Origin: Xanthomonas euroxanthea
GTDB lineage: Bacteria > Pseudomonadota > Gammaproteobacteria > Xanthomonadales > Xanthomonadaceae
Length of the DNA stretch: 64,000 nucleotides
Assembly: GCF_900476395.1 (NCBI RefSeq)
Contig: NZ_UIHB01000001.1
Span: 1,207,385 to 1,271,384, forward strand
Reading direction: 5' to 3'
The notes under the pieces are model-generated. The model was not told the DNA's origin. It was given only the letters and a program-made list of their open reading frames with translations, and made no database searches. The translations under genes were made by a program, and so were the position numbers. Of this stretch, positions 8,270-17,714 are shown piece by piece (position 1 is the first letter of the stretch; the number at the start of each line of letters is the position of its first letter).

Positions 8270-9736
8270 ATGTGTGGCATCGTCGGTATTGTCGGCAACC
8301 AGAACGTCGCCGGGCAGCTGTATGACGGCCTGACCGTCCTGCAGCATCGTGGGCAGGACGCCGCGGGGATCGCCACCGCAGACGGCACGCGCCTGCGCGT
8401 GCAAAAGGCCAACGGGCTGGTGCGCGATGTCTTCGACGAAAAGAAGATGGCGGTGCTGGAAGGCCGTGTCGGCATCGCGCATTGCCGCTATCCGACCGCA
8501 GGCTCGGAAGGCATGGACGAGGCGCAGCCGTTCTACGTCAACTCGCCCTACGGCATCGCGCTGGCGCACAACGGCAACCTGATCAACACCGAGGCCTTGC
8601 GCCAGCAGGTGTTCGAGGCCGACCGCCGCAACATCAACACCGATTCGGACAGCGAAGTGCTGCTGAACGTGTTCGCCTACGAGCTGGACGCGCAGCGCAT
8701 GCTCACCCCCGAGGCGGCGATCCGCGCGGTGGCCGGCGTGCACCGCCGCTGCAAGGGCGGCTATGCGGTGGTCAGCGTGGTGCTGGGCCTGGGACTGGTG
8801 GCCTTCCGCGACCCGCACGGCATCCGTCCGCTGGTGCTGGGCAAGCGCGAGCACGCCGAAGGCACCGAATACATCGTCTCCTCCGAATCGGCTGCCCTGG
8901 ACATCCTCGGCTACCAGCGCGTGCGCGACCTGCGCCCCGGCGAGGCGATGGTGATCACCGCGCGCGGCGAGCTGTTTTCGGAAGTCTGCGCCGCGCCGAC
9001 CGTCAACGCGCCGTGCATCTTCGAGTATGTGTACTTCGCGCGCCCGGATTCGATGATCGACAACATCTCGGTGCACAAGGCGCGCATGCGCATGGGCCTG
9101 AAGCTGGGCGAGAAGATCCTGCGCCTGCGCCCGGATCACGATATCGACACCATCATTCCGATCCCGGACACCTCGCGCGATGTGGCGCTGGAGATGTCCA
9201 ACGTGCTCGGGGTGAAGTACCGCGAGGGCTTCGTCAAGAATCGCTACGTGGGCCGGACCTTCATCATGCCGGGGCAGGGCGAGCGGCAGAAATCGGTGCG
9301 GCGCAAGCTCAATCCGATCCACCTGGAATTCCGCAACCGCGTGGTGCTGCTGGTCGACGATTCGATCGTGCGCGGCACCACCAGCCGGCAGATCGTGCAG
9401 ATGGCGCGCGACGCCGGTGCACGCAAGGTGTATCTGGCCTCGGCCGCGCCGCCGGTGCGTTACCCCAATATCTACGGCATCGACATGCCGGCGGCCGAAG
9501 AGCTGATCGCGCATGGCCGCAGCGAGCTGGAAATCCAGGAATTCCTCGGCTGCGACTGGCTGATCTACCAGGATCTGGAAGACCTGGAAGTGGCGGTGCG
9601 CGAAGGCAACCCGGACATCCAGCAGTTCGATTCCTCGTGCTTCAACGGCGAATACATCACCGGCATCGAGCCGGGCTATTTCGAACGCATCCAGCAGCTG
9701 CGCTCGGACGATGCCAAGAAGCGTCGCCGCGCGTAA
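8270..9736 (+). CDS. purF: amidophosphoribosyltransferase
   Basis: 488 aa. It catalyses the first committed step of purine synthesis: glutamine plus PRPP to phosphoribosylamine. The protein starts MCGIVGIVG, so the catalytic N-terminal cysteine (Cys2, exposed after Met removal) is present, followed by a class II glutamine amidotransferase domain to about residue 230. The C-terminal phosphoribosyltransferase domain carries the PRPP loop [14 protein letters not shown] at about residues 359-372. Length is normal. It is 30 bp after cvpA and probably in the same transcript. In E. coli this gene is PurR-regulated; I see no clear operator here. Confidence 0.97.
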   Translation: MCGIVGIVGNQNVAGQLYDGLTVLQHRGQDAAGIATADGTRLRVQKANGLVRDVFDEKKMAVLEGRVGIAHCRYPTAGSEGMDEAQPFYVNSPYGIALAHNGNLINTEALRQQVFEADRRNINTDSDSEVLLNVFAYELDAQRMLTPEAAIRAVAGVHRRCKGGYAVVSVVLGLGLVAFRDPHGIRPLVLGKREHAEGTEYIVSSESAALDILGYQRVRDLRPGEAMVITARGELFSEVCAAPTVNAPCIFEYVYFARPDSMIDNISVHKARMRMGLKLGEKILRLRPDHDIDTIIPIPDTSRDVALEMSNVLGVKYREGFVKNRYVGRTFIMPGQGERQKSVRRKLNPIHLEFRNRVVLLVDDSIVRGTTSRQIVQMARDAGARKVYLASAAPPVRYPNIYGIDMPAAEELIAHGRSELEIQEFLGCDWLIYQDLEDLEVAVREGNPDIQQFDSSCFNGEYITGIEPGYFERIQQLRSDDAKKRRRA

Positions 9737-10003
9737 GGGTCTGCGCTAGCGCTGCAGGCCGGCGCTCCCAGGCATGGCATGGCGTCCCTGTGCCATGCGG
9801 ACCGGCTGCGCGGTGATCGCGTCAGCTGGCTGCAGCCGGGCGCGACATGGCGTGCGCTGCGGTGGTGCGGCAGTGTCGCCGGCCGCTGTGGATGTGCGCA
9901 GACCGAACATGCGATGGCGGCGTCGGGATGGCGATCGCCGCTGCAGCGTGAAGCGCCAACTGCCGGTGTTGTCGGCCCTGCGGTTTATCGCAAAGACGGA
10001 GTG

Positions 10004-10816
10004 ATGGACACGATGGATCTTCTGCAAGCCGCACATGCCTGCCTGCAGGCGGCCGATCCGCTGGAGAAGGTCGCATTGACGCAGCGGCATGCGGCCGCGT
10101 TCCGCGCCGGCAGCTTGCCGCTGCCATCGCCGCAGGCGGCGCCACCGCAGCCGATCCGCATGCCGGGCCGGCCTGCCAGGCCGGTGCTGGTGCATCCGCG
10201 GCAGGTGCCGCGGCGTGGGCTGGGCAGCCTGGAAGGGCGCGCCGCCTTTATCCACGCCATCGCGCATATCGAGCTCAACGCCATCGATCTGGCCTGGGAT
10301 GCGGTGTATCGCTTCCGTGGGCTGCCGGAGGCGTTCTATGCCGACTGGGTTGGCGTGGCCGATGACGAATCGCGCCACTTCATGCTGCTGCGCGCGCGGT
10401 TGCACGCACACCACCACGACTACGGCGACTTCGCCGCGCACAACGGCCTGTGGGAAATGTGCGAGAAAACCGCCCACGACGGCCTGGCGCGCATGGCGCT
10501 GGTGCCGCGCGTGCTGGAAGCGCGCGGGCTGGATGTGACGCCGGCGATGATCGTCAAACTGCGTTCGCTCGGCGATACCGCCACTGCCGAGGTGCTGGAC
10601 ACCATCCTGCGCGAGGAAGTGGCGCACGTGGCGGCCGGCTCGCGCTGGTACCGCTGGTATTGCGCGCAGGCCGGCATCGAGCCGCGCGCGCGCTTCAAGG
10701 CGCTGCTGCACGAGTACGCCGGCGGTTACCTGCACGGGCCGTTCAATCTGCAGGCGCGGCTGCTTGCCGGCTTCGACGAGGACGAACTGGCCGATCTGGT
10801 GGAGCAGGCCGGCTGA
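10004..10816 (+). CDS. DUF455 family ferritin-like protein
   Basis: 270 aa. The reading frame is open upstream, but the start MDTMDLLQAAHACLQ after AAGACGGAG fits the family N-terminus. Conserved segments include HIELNAIDLAWDAVYRF, DESRHFMLLRARL and EEVAHVAAGSRWYRW, with glutamate and histidine residues placed as in di-iron ferritin-like folds. The family (DUF455) is widespread, and some members occur beside tRNA-modification genes, but no function is established; a di-iron oxidase or hydroxylase role is only a structural inference. It is separated from purF by about 270 bp and probably has its own promoter. Confidence 0.85.
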   Translation: MDTMDLLQAAHACLQAADPLEKVALTQRHAAAFRAGSLPLPSPQAAPPQPIRMPGRPARPVLVHPRQVPRRGLGSLEGRAAFIHAIAHIELNAIDLAWDAVYRFRGLPEAFYADWVGVADDESRHFMLLRARLHAHHHDYGDFAAHNGLWEMCEKTAHDGLARMALVPRVLEARGLDVTPAMIVKLRSLGDTATAEVLDTILREEVAHVAAGSRWYRWYCAQAGIEPRARFKALLHEYAGGYLHGPFNLQARLLAGFDEDELADLVEQAG

Positions 10817-11266
10817 GCAGCCGGTGGTGGGAGGCGTGGGCCGTAGTTGCACGCTTGCTCGAGCGCCGTAGGCGGGCAGATCGAATCGGCCAGTACCGTT
10901 GCCGCGCTGCCTGAAACGTGCCCGCCGTGTCGTGCATGCAGCACCGGGCGCACTGCGTGCGGAACGCGCGCAACGTGCCGCATCGATGCGCACCGCCACC
11001 GGTCGCCCCGACAGTCACGCGAACTCGATGTCGCCGGACGCCGCAGACGACGTGCGCTGCAATGCGCCTTCGACCGCCGGACTGTGCGCTGGGTCCTTCC
11101 ATGCAGCCGCCGGAATCGCATCCATTCAACGGTAGACATCACAAAAACGTAATTTTCTTTTGTAACAACTTGCAATCCGGACGGCACGGCGCGCCTTAAT
11201 GGCGTCCCGGGGGCAGGGGCCCGGTGTTTCACATCCGTTACTTCCATGTCTAAGGAGAGAGAGACG
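10817..11266. other. intergenic region before the metalloprotease gene
   Basis: About 450 bp without a convincing gene; the open frames here are arginine/cysteine-rich shadows. The only notable feature is an AT-rich patch at about 11138-11175, rare in this genome, with the arms ACAAAA (11141-11146) and TTTTGT (11158-11163) as an inverted repeat. It probably belongs to the promoter or an operator of the protease gene. A strong ribosome site (TAAGGAGAG) precedes the protease ATG. Confidence 0.5.
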
Positions 11267-12520
11267 ATGAAGTCGAAGTCGATGTGCACCACGGTGGGTC
11301 TGATCGCCATGTGCCTGGCCGGTTCGGCCGCCGCTGCCGGCAAGCCGCTGTATCAATCGGGCCCGGCGTTGAGCCGCAGCGCGGCCGCCACCGCCACTGC
11401 CGAACCTTCGTTGCAGCGCCTGCTCAGCGCACCGTCCACTGCCAACGCGCAGGTGGTCCAGCTCGACGCCGGTGCGGTCACCGCCTCGGAAAAGCTGCTG
11501 GAACTGCAGTTGGACGGCCAGACCATCACCGCCACCCAGGCCAAGGTCGATGCCCTGGAAGGCGGCGATAGCGTGTGGTACGGCAACCTCGGCCCGCGCG
11601 CCGGGACCCGCGCACGCACGCTGTCGGGGGTGGATCCGCTGAACTCGGCCATCCTGGTGCGCAGCGGCGATACCGTCACCGGCACCATCCGCTACGCCGG
11701 CAAGCTGTATCGGCTGCGCCCGCTCGCCGATGGCCGCCACGTCCTGGTGCAGGTGGAGGAAAGCCGCTTGCCGCAGGAGCACCCGGCCGAATACAGCCTG
11801 TTGCCGAAGATCGACATGCCCAGCGACGGGCGCGTCACCGCTTCCGCCGCATCGTCGGGCAGCCCGGCGACCATCCGCGTGCTAGTGGTGGCGACCAATC
11901 AGGCGGTGACCGCCTACGGCGGCAACATGCAGTCGCTGGTGCAACTGGCAGTGGCCGAGGCCAACCAGGGCTACATCAACAGCAATGTCGGCATCACCCT
12001 GCAACTGGCGCGTTACGAGACTACCAACTACAGCGAAACCGGCAATTTCACCACTGACCTGCAGCGCTTCCGCGTGACCAACGATGGTTACATGGACAGC
12101 ATCCACACCAGCCGCAACACCTACACCGCCGATGTGGGCGTGATCGTGTTGAACAACAGCAGCTACTGCGGCCTGGCATCGGGGATCGGCTCTACCGCCG
12201 CGACCGCGTTCGCCTCGGTGTACTGGGATTGCGCCACCGGCTATTACAGCTTCGCGCATGAAATCGGCCATCTGCAGAGCGCCCGTCATGACGCCACCAA
12301 CGACCCGAGCACCTCGCCGTACGCCTACGGGCATGGTTATCGCTACGGCAACAGCTGGCGCACCATCATGGCCTACGACTGCAGCAGCGGCTGCCCGCGC
12401 CTGAACTACTGGTCCAACCCCAACATCAGCTACAACGGCGTGCCGATGGGCAATGCCAGCACCGCCGACAATCAGCGCGTGCTGGTCAATACCAAGGCCA
12501 CCATCGCCGGCTTCCGCTGA
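11267..12520 (+). CDS. secreted zinc metalloprotease, peptidyl-Asp endopeptidase (M72) type
   Basis: 417 aa. The start at 11267 has AAGGAGAG upstream; an in-frame ATG at 11246 would overlap that ribosome site. It has a signal peptide (MKSKSMCTTVGLIAMCLAGSA, cleaved about AAA-AG), a propeptide-like region, then a catalytic domain with HEIGHLQSARH at residues 331-341 and a downstream methionine-turn-like TIMAYDC, which makes it a metzincin. The pattern resembles peptidyl-Asp metalloendopeptidases of Pseudomonas and Xanthomonas, secreted enzymes that cut before Asp or Cys. The usual Gly three residues after the second His is Ser338 here. Several cysteines near the Met-turn (CSSGC) suggest disulfides. 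A hairpin terminator follows. Confidence 0.88.
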   Translation: MKSKSMCTTVGLIAMCLAGSAAAAGKPLYQSGPALSRSAAATATAEPSLQRLLSAPSTANAQVVQLDAGAVTASEKLLELQLDGQTITATQAKVDALEGGDSVWYGNLGPRAGTRARTLSGVDPLNSAILVRSGDTVTGTIRYAGKLYRLRPLADGRHVLVQVEESRLPQEHPAEYSLLPKIDMPSDGRVTASAASSGSPATIRVLVVATNQAVTAYGGNMQSLVQLAVAEANQGYINSNVGITLQLARYETTNYSETGNFTTDLQRFRVTNDGYMDSIHTSRNTYTADVGVIVLNNSSYCGLASGIGSTAATAFASVYWDCATGYYSFAHEIGHLQSARHDATNDPSTSPYAYGHGYRYGNSWRTIMAYDCSSGCPRLNYWSNPNISYNGVPMGNASTADNQRVLVNTKATIAGFR

Positions 12521-12545
12521 GGACCACGCGTCGCGTTCCGCTGTC

Positions 12546-12573
12546 GGCCCGGCACCGCAGGTGCCGGGCCTTT
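12546..12573 (+). terminator. rho-independent-type hairpin after the metalloprotease
   Basis: GGCCCGGCACC, a 3-nt GCA loop and GGTGCCGGGCC form a perfect 11-bp GC-rich stem followed by a short TTT run. The poor U-tract makes it a weaker terminator than others in the window, but the position 25 bp after the stop codon fits. Confidence 0.7.
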
Positions 12574-12655
12574 GCCGCTACACGCAGGCGCAGTGATCGC
12601 GCAGACTAGAGGCACTGCCGGTTGTCGCCGGCGTGTCCTGCGGAGCGGAGCACCC

Positions 12656-13075
12656 ATGTCCAAGTCCCTGCGTTACGCGGCGCTGTGCCTGGCCGCGCTG
12701 GCAGTTGCCGGCTGCAAACAGCAACCTGCCGACCCAGCCCCTGCGCCACCCACACCGGCCGTGTCCGCGCAGGCCGCGCCGACCGGCAACGATGCCCGCG
12801 CCCGTGCGCTGCATGTGCTGGAGACCCGGCTGCAGGCTGACCATTTCTATCCGGACAACTGCATCAGCATCGTCGAGGAAGACGACGCTGAGGCCGCAGC
12901 GGATGCGTTCGACTTCGCAGTGCGCGAGCGGCATGGCAACGAGTGCCCCGGCGACCCGCAGACCAACCCGGTGCGCGATCGTTTCCGCGTGCAGGCCGAT
13001 GGCACGGTGCTCTGGTACGACGTGGTCAACGCCGACTTCGTCGACTACGCCGAACATGCGCGCAGCATGCAGTGA
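12656..13075 (+). CDS. small hypothetical lipoprotein
   Basis: 139 aa with a clear type II signal: basic MSKSLRY, a hydrophobic core and the lipobox LAVAGC, which puts the lipidated cysteine near residue 20. It is followed by a Pro/Ala-rich tether (about 20 residues) and a small acidic domain with three further cysteines or aromatic motifs (NCISIVEEDDAEAAADAFDF, LWYDVVNADFVDY). I do not recognise the domain. Asp at position +2 is absent (Lys follows Cys), so outer-membrane sorting is expected under the E. coli rule. A GCGGAGCGGAG sequence upstream serves as ribosome site. It converges with lpxH. Confidence 0.8.
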   Translation: MSKSLRYAALCLAALAVAGCKQQPADPAPAPPTPAVSAQAAPTGNDARARALHVLETRLQADHFYPDNCISIVEEDDAEAAADAFDFAVRERHGNECPGDPQTNPVRDRFRVQADGTVLWYDVVNADFVDYAEHARSMQ

Positions 13076-13324
13076 TGCCTTGGGATGCTGCATGGACTGT
13101 GCGGCTGCGTAACAGCAGCTGGCGCGATCGGGCTTACCGGCAGCGCGTCCAGCTGCGGTTCCTGCGCGGCTAGCAGCACGTCGAGCGTGCGCAGGCCAGA
13201 TGTCGAAACCACAGCGCGCACCTGCAGACGGAGCGGCCGATGCCCATCGTATCTCGCCCGCACCGTGCTTCCGGGCGAGTGGCCTGCGCCCGCTGCGGCT
13301 GCTCGCTAGCTGCGGTCAGCTACG

Positions 13325-14068
13325 TCAAAGTGTCAGCTGCTCCAGTGAAACGCCGTCGGCATCCACATGCAGCACCGAGCCTTGTTCGTACCAGTCGCCC
13401 AGCACGATGCGGGTGCAGGTCTGGCCGCCGGCCTGCAGGGTATGGATCGCAGGGCGATGGGTATGGCCATGGATCAGACGGTCCAGGCCATACCGCACGA
13501 AGGTGGTTTCCACCTCGGCCGGGGTGACATCGGTGACGGTCTCGAAGCGCGACTGGTCGCCTTGCTTGAGTTCTGCATGACGCGCCTGGCTGGCAGCGCG
13601 TGCCTGCTGCGCGAAGGCGACCCGCGCGGCCAGCGGCTGCGCCAGGAACTGCGCCTGGAAGACCGGATCGCGCGTCTGTGCACGGAACGCCTGGTATGCG
13701 GTGTCGTCGGTACACAGCAGGTCGCCATGCATCAGCAGGGTCGGGTGTCCGTACAAGTCGACCACCGTGGGATCGGGCAGGATGCGGAAGCCGGCGCGTT
13801 GCGCGTATGCCTCGCCCACCAGGAAGTCGCGATTGCCCGGCATGAAGAACACCGGCACGCCGCTATCGGCCACCGCATGCAGCGCCACGGCCACCGCATC
13901 GGCAGCGGTCGATGGCGTGTCATCGCCGATCCAGGCTTCGAACAGATCGCCGAGGATGTAGAGCGCGTCGCTGCCGGGCACCTGCGTGCGCAGGAAGTCC
14001 AGAAACAGCTCGGTGATCGCCGGCCGGGCCGGATCCAGGTGCAGGTCGGAAATGAACAGGGTCGTCAT
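13325..14068 (-). CDS. lpxH: UDP-2,3-diacylglucosamine diphosphatase
   Basis: 247 aa. It removes UMP from UDP-2,3-diacylglucosamine to give lipid X, the fourth step of lipid A synthesis, at the inner face of the cytoplasmic membrane. All metallophosphoesterase motifs are present: SDLHLD (residues 7-12), [11 protein letters not shown] (40-50), GNRD (78-81), HGD (114-116) and HGHTHRP (200-206). Length agrees with LpxH. Upstream, on the way to the PAP2 gene, lies a six-unit GGGAATC repeat, and the next gene back is transcribed in the same direction. Confidence 0.96.
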   Translation of the reverse strand: MTTLFISDLHLDPARPAITELFLDFLRTQVPGSDALYILGDLFEAWIGDDTPSTAADAVAVALHAVADSGVPVFFMPGNRDFLVGEAYAQRAGFRILPDPTVVDLYGHPTLLMHGDLLCTDDTAYQAFRAQTRDPVFQAQFLAQPLAARVAFAQQARAASQARHAELKQGDQSRFETVTDVTPAEVETTFVRYGLDRLIHGHTHRPAIHTLQAGGQTCTRIVLGDWYEQGSVLHVDADGVSLEQLTL

Positions 14069-14097
14069 TGCGCCATTGTACGGCGGCAGCGCGGGAC

Positions 14098-14139
14098 GGG
14101 AATCGGGAATCGGGAATCGGGAATCGGGAATCGGGAATC
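14098..14139. repeat. GGGAATC heptamer array, six perfect tandem copies
   Basis: Six consecutive GGGAATC units, G-rich on the + strand, between lpxH and the PAP2 gene. Four or more GGG runs separated by 4 nt fit the G-quadruplex pattern. The same heptamer recurs at other intergenic sites in this window. It is C-rich in the sense of the flanking leftward genes, so a transcript through here would carry GATTCCC repeats. Confidence 0.95.
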
Positions 14140-14242
14140 GGTGGAGCGTTGCATCGCGGCGCGAGTGCCAGGTGAACGGCCGGCTGGGCGACGAGGGGCA
14201 TCGGCTTGGTCAGGCAAGCGCGGCGATGGCAGATCTCACGCT

Positions 14243-14785
14243 TTAGCCGAGCAGCACCGGCACTCCCCACAGCGACAGACTGGCCAGCACCACGCCGATC
14301 GCCGTGGCAGCCAGCACATCGCTGGGATAGTGCAGGCCCAGCACCACGCGCGACAGCGCCACGCCGGCCGAAAACGGCACCAGCACCGGTGCCAGCCACG
14401 GGTAGTAGGCCACCGCCACGATGCTGAAGGACACCGCGTGCAAGGTGTGGCCGGACGGAAAGCTGAACTCGTCCAGCGGTGCCACCCAGGCGCGGATGCG
14501 CACGTCGGCCGCATACGGGCGCGGCCGACGCGTCCAGCGTTTGAGCGACTTGTACAAGCTCAGCGCGAGCACGCCGGTGGCTGCCATGTGCGCAGAGGCA
14601 CGCACGCCGTCCATGCCGTCGGCCAGCACCAGCAAGCCCATCAGGCTGTACCAGAACACGCCATCGCCGAGCCGGCTGATGGTGGCGAATGCACGCCGCA
14701 CCGGGTGGCGCCGGCACCAGTGATTGGCGCGCCGGCACCAGCGCGCTTCGTGACCGCGCAGGAGCTCAAGCCGCGTTGCCGACAT
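14243..14785 (-). CDS. PAP2-family membrane phosphatase
   Basis: 180 aa. It has the three PAP2 signature blocks: KRWTRRPRP (about residues 82-90), FPSGHTLHA (about 108-116, given here as FSFPSGHTLH) and SRVVLGLHYPSD (about 143-154), with hydrophobic segments between them. The family removes phosphate from lipid phosphates such as phosphatidate or undecaprenyl pyrophosphate. Its start lies inside the end of the glycosyltransferase gene upstream (20 bp overlap), so the two are probably translated together and may act on one lipid pathway. The substrate is not determinable from sequence. Confidence 0.9.
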   Translation of the reverse strand: MSATRLELLRGHEARWCRRANHWCRRHPVRRAFATISRLGDGVFWYSLMGLLVLADGMDGVRASAHMAATGVLALSLYKSLKRWTRRPRPYAADVRIRAWVAPLDEFSFPSGHTLHAVSFSIVAVAYYPWLAPVLVPFSAGVALSRVVLGLHYPSDVLAATAIGVVLASLSLWGVPVLLG

Positions 14786-15902
14786 AACGCCCCCGTGTCG
14801 CGGTGATGCCCATCAGCAAGGCCTCGAAGTCGGACACCACCGTGTCCGGATGCAGTTTCTTCATCGCCTGTGCGGCCGCAGCCCCCAGGCGCCGGCGCAG
14901 CGCATCGTCCTCGGTGAGTGCGACGGCGGCCTGGATGAACGCCTCGTCGTTCTCCACAGCTGCACCGCTGTGGCCGTTGCGCAGATACTCGCGCGCGGCG
15001 CCGTAGTCGAAGGCGACCGTGGCCACACCGCTGGCCATTGCCTCCAGGGTCACGTTGCCGAAGGTCTCGCTGCGGCTGGGGAACAGGAACAGATCGCCGC
15101 TGGCGAAGTGGCGTGCCAACGCCGCGCCGCGCTGGACGCCGCAGAAGATGAAGTCCGGATTTTCATGCGCGATCTTTTCGCGTGCCGGGCCATCGCCGAC
15201 CCAGACGAAGCGCGCCTTCGGGCGGATCTGCTGCAACTTGCGGAAGGCGCGGATCGCCAACGGCAGATTCTTTTCATTGGCGATGCGTCCGACGTAGATC
15301 GCGGCGAAGCCTTCGCCTTCGATGCCCCATTCGGCACGCAGGGCCGGATCGCGCCGGGCCGGATCGAACTGCTGGCTGTCCACCGCGCGCGCCAGCAGTT
15401 GCACCCGCTCGAAGCCGCCGTCGCGCAGGAACTGCTGCAGCTCGCGCGTGGGCACCAGCGTGGCCTCGGCCTGATTATGGAAGCGGCGCATCCAGCGCAA
15501 CGCGGTGCCCTGCAGCCAGGCGGCACCGTAGTCGGGCAGGTACTCGTCGAAACGCGTGTGGAAGCCGGTGGCGACCGGGATGCCCAGTCGGCGTGCCGCA
15601 CGCATCGCCGACCAGCCCAAGGGGCCTTCCGTGGCCACATAGACCGCATCCGGTTGCGTGATCTGCCAATGACGCACTAGGCGTTGTGTTGCCGGTAGCC
15701 CGAATTTCAGTCCCGGATAGCGCGGCAGCGATGCACCGCGCACCAGCAGGGCCGTGGCCGCATCCGTATCGCCGCTCTGCCGTGGACGCACCACGTCCAC
15801 CTGGTGTCCGCGTGCGCGCAGGCCGTTCTCCAGCCCGTGCACGGTCAGCGCAACACCGTTGACTTCAGGGGGATAGGTTTCGGTAACGATCGCGTAGCGC
15901 AT
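14766..15902 (-). CDS. glycosyltransferase family 4 (group 1) protein
   Basis: 378 aa using the start MRYAIVTETYPPEVNGVA, a classic GT-B N-terminus; the frame stays open upstream through GGGAATC repeats, which are not likely to be coding. The N-terminal acceptor domain includes TVHGLENGLRARGHQV, and the C-terminal donor-binding domain has the E-x7-E type motif SETFGNVTLEAMASG near residue 290. The closest well-known relatives by pattern are alpha-mannosyltransferases and digalactosyl/glucosyl lipid synthases acting on diacylglycerol or phosphatidylinositol. The overlap with a PAP2 phosphatase supports a glycolipid role (inference). Donor and acceptor are not known. Confidence 0.9.
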   Translation of the reverse strand: MRYAIVTETYPPEVNGVALTVHGLENGLRARGHQVDVVRPRQSGDTDAATALLVRGASLPRYPGLKFGLPATQRLVRHWQITQPDAVYVATEGPLGWSAMRAARRLGIPVATGFHTRFDEYLPDYGAAWLQGTALRWMRRFHNQAEATLVPTRELQQFLRDGGFERVQLLARAVDSQQFDPARRDPALRAEWGIEGEGFAAIYVGRIANEKNLPLAIRAFRKLQQIRPKARFVWVGDGPAREKIAHENPDFIFCGVQRGAALARHFASGDLFLFPSRSETFGNVTLEAMASGVATVAFDYGAAREYLRNGHSGAAVENDEAFIQAAVALTEDDALRRRLGAAAAQAMKKLHPDTVVSDFEALLMGITATRGRYVGNAA

Positions 15903-15986
15903 GCCCGTTCTCCGGTTTTCGCTAGCTTCCGGGAGGGCGATGGCATGGATGTTGCGCCCACAAGTCGCGGTGGTGACAGTGGAGCC

Positions 15987-16115
15987 GGGAATGGGGAATG
16001 GGGAATGGGGAATCGCAAAGGCAGCGTGCTGCACTCGTTTAGCGCAATCGCCACCAGTCAGAACTTCTCAGAGCTCCGTGGTCGACTATTCCCGAATCCC
16101 CATTCCCGATTCCCG
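15987..16115. repeat. GGGAATG/GGGAATC element with inverted right arm
   Basis: Left arm: three GGGAATG units and one GGGAATC (15987-16014), then CGCAAAG. Right arm: degenerate ATTCCC/GATTCCC units at about 16089-16115 in the opposite orientation. The spacer of about 75 bp has no gene. The pair lies between the GT4 gene and ppx. Immediately after the right arm a 9-bp hairpin (CCTGAGGCC-GCA-GGCCTCAGG, 16116-16136) covers the ppx stop codon. Confidence 0.85.
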
Positions 16116-16131
16116 CCTGAGGCCGCAGGCC

Positions 16132-17658
16132 TCAGGTCACAAACGGTTTGAACGCAATCCCCAGCCCGGCCATGCTTTCGACTTCGCCGATCAGATCGGC
16201 GCGCAGCAGCGGGCGCGAGTCGATCCAGCTTTGCGACAGGATCAATGACAGGCGGGTGTCATCGGCGGTGAGTTCCAGGGTCGGAATCGGGTCGGATTCG
16301 TGCGCGCGATGCAGCAGCACCGCCAGCCGCAGCAGTGCGGCCTTGCGTCGGGTTGGCAGCAGCAACCGATCCGGCAGCGCATCGAACGCGGTCTTGGGCA
16401 CATTGCGCCGATGCGTGCGCACCAGCGATGCCAGTACCTGCTGCTCCTGCCGCGAGAAACCGGCGATATCCGAGTGCTCCAGGATGTAGCTGCCGTGCAC
16501 GTGATACTGGCTGTGCGCGATGATCAGCCCCAGCTCGTGCAGGCGGGCGGCGCGGCGCAACACCTGCGCGTCGTCGCCATCCAGCTGCCAGGATTCGCAG
16601 ACCTGGTCGAACAGGCGGCAGGCCGTGGCCTCCACGCGCTGCGCCTGCACTTCGTCGATGCCGTAACGCTGCACCAGCGAGGCCACCGAGCTGTCGCGCG
16701 GGTCGTTTTCGCCGCCGCGGCCGAGCATGTCGTAGAGGATGCCTTCGCGCATCGCGGCCTTGCTGACCATCAGCTTTTCCAGCCCCAGGGCCTGGAACGC
16801 CGCTTCCAGCACCAGAATGCCGCCGGCGATGATCGGCCGGCGTTCGGCAGCCAGGCCGGGCAACTGGATGTCCTCGATGCGCTTGGCCTTGAGCAGTTCG
16901 TCGCGCAGCGCCGGCAGCGCCTCGGCAGTGATCGCGCCCTTGGTGAGCTTCATCGCCGCACAGATCTCGCCGATGGCCTTGTGCGTGCCCGACGAGCCGA
17001 TCGCCTCGTGCCAGCCCAGCGCCTTGTACTGATTGGCGAACTGCTGGAACTCGGCGCCGATCTCGGTCAGCGCATCCTTCCATTTCTTCTTCGACAGCTT
17101 GCCGCCGGGAAAGAAGCGCCGCGTGCTGGCGATGCAGCCGGCCTGCAGGGACTCGCGTTCCAGGGTCTGGAACCCGCGGCCGATGATGAACTCGGTCGAG
17201 CCGCCGCCGATATCGATCACCAGCCGGCGTTGATCGGGCTTGGGCGGTTGCGCATGCGCAACGCCGAGATAGATCAGGCGCGCTTCCTCGCGTCCGCTGA
17301 CCACTTCGATCGCATGCCCGAGCGCGGTTTCGGCCGGCATCAGAAACGCCTGCGGCGAGCGCAGCTGGCGCACCGTGTTGGTGGCCAGCGCGCGCACGCG
17401 CAACGATGGTACTTCGCGGATGCGCTGGCCGAAACGCGCCAGACATTCGAGCGCGCGCTGGCGCGCTTCGTTGGAGATGCCACCTTTGCCATCCAGGCCG
17501 TCGGCCATGCGCACGGTTTCGCGCAGGCGATCGACCACACGCAGCTGACCCATCAGGTAGCGCGCAATGACCATGTGGAAGCTGTTGGACCCTAAGTCGA
17601 TGGCGGCAAGGAAATCGCCATCGCGCAGGGGCGGGATCGTGGGGGAGGGCATTGGCAT
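16132..17658 (-). CDS. ppx: exopolyphosphatase
   Basis: 508 aa. It releases orthophosphate from polyphosphate chain ends in the cytoplasm; some homologues also hydrolyse pppGpp. The N-terminal actin-like domain shows AAIDLGSNSFHMVIAR (about residues 18-33) and the second phosphate loop IDIGGGSTEFIIGRG (about 145-160); the C-terminal part has an HD-type segment (RAARLHELGLIIAHSQYHVH). Length fits Ppx/GppA. It follows ppk by 56 bp and is the last gene of phoB-phoR-ppk-ppx. A small hairpin covers its stop codon. Confidence 0.95.
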   Translation of the reverse strand: MPMPSPTIPPLRDGDFLAAIDLGSNSFHMVIARYLMGQLRVVDRLRETVRMADGLDGKGGISNEARQRALECLARFGQRIREVPSLRVRALATNTVRQLRSPQAFLMPAETALGHAIEVVSGREEARLIYLGVAHAQPPKPDQRRLVIDIGGGSTEFIIGRGFQTLERESLQAGCIASTRRFFPGGKLSKKKWKDALTEIGAEFQQFANQYKALGWHEAIGSSGTHKAIGEICAAMKLTKGAITAEALPALRDELLKAKRIEDIQLPGLAAERRPIIAGGILVLEAAFQALGLEKLMVSKAAMREGILYDMLGRGGENDPRDSSVASLVQRYGIDEVQAQRVEATACRLFDQVCESWQLDGDDAQVLRRAARLHELGLIIAHSQYHVHGSYILEHSDIAGFSRQEQQVLASLVRTHRRNVPKTAFDALPDRLLLPTRRKAALLRLAVLLHRAHESDPIPTLELTADDTRLSLILSQSWIDSRPLLRADLIGEVESMAGLGIAFKPFVT

Positions 17659-17714
17659 GGGCGCATGGTAGCCGATGGGCCGTTGGCCCCGTGAGGGGCC
17701 GCGCCCGCGCCCCG

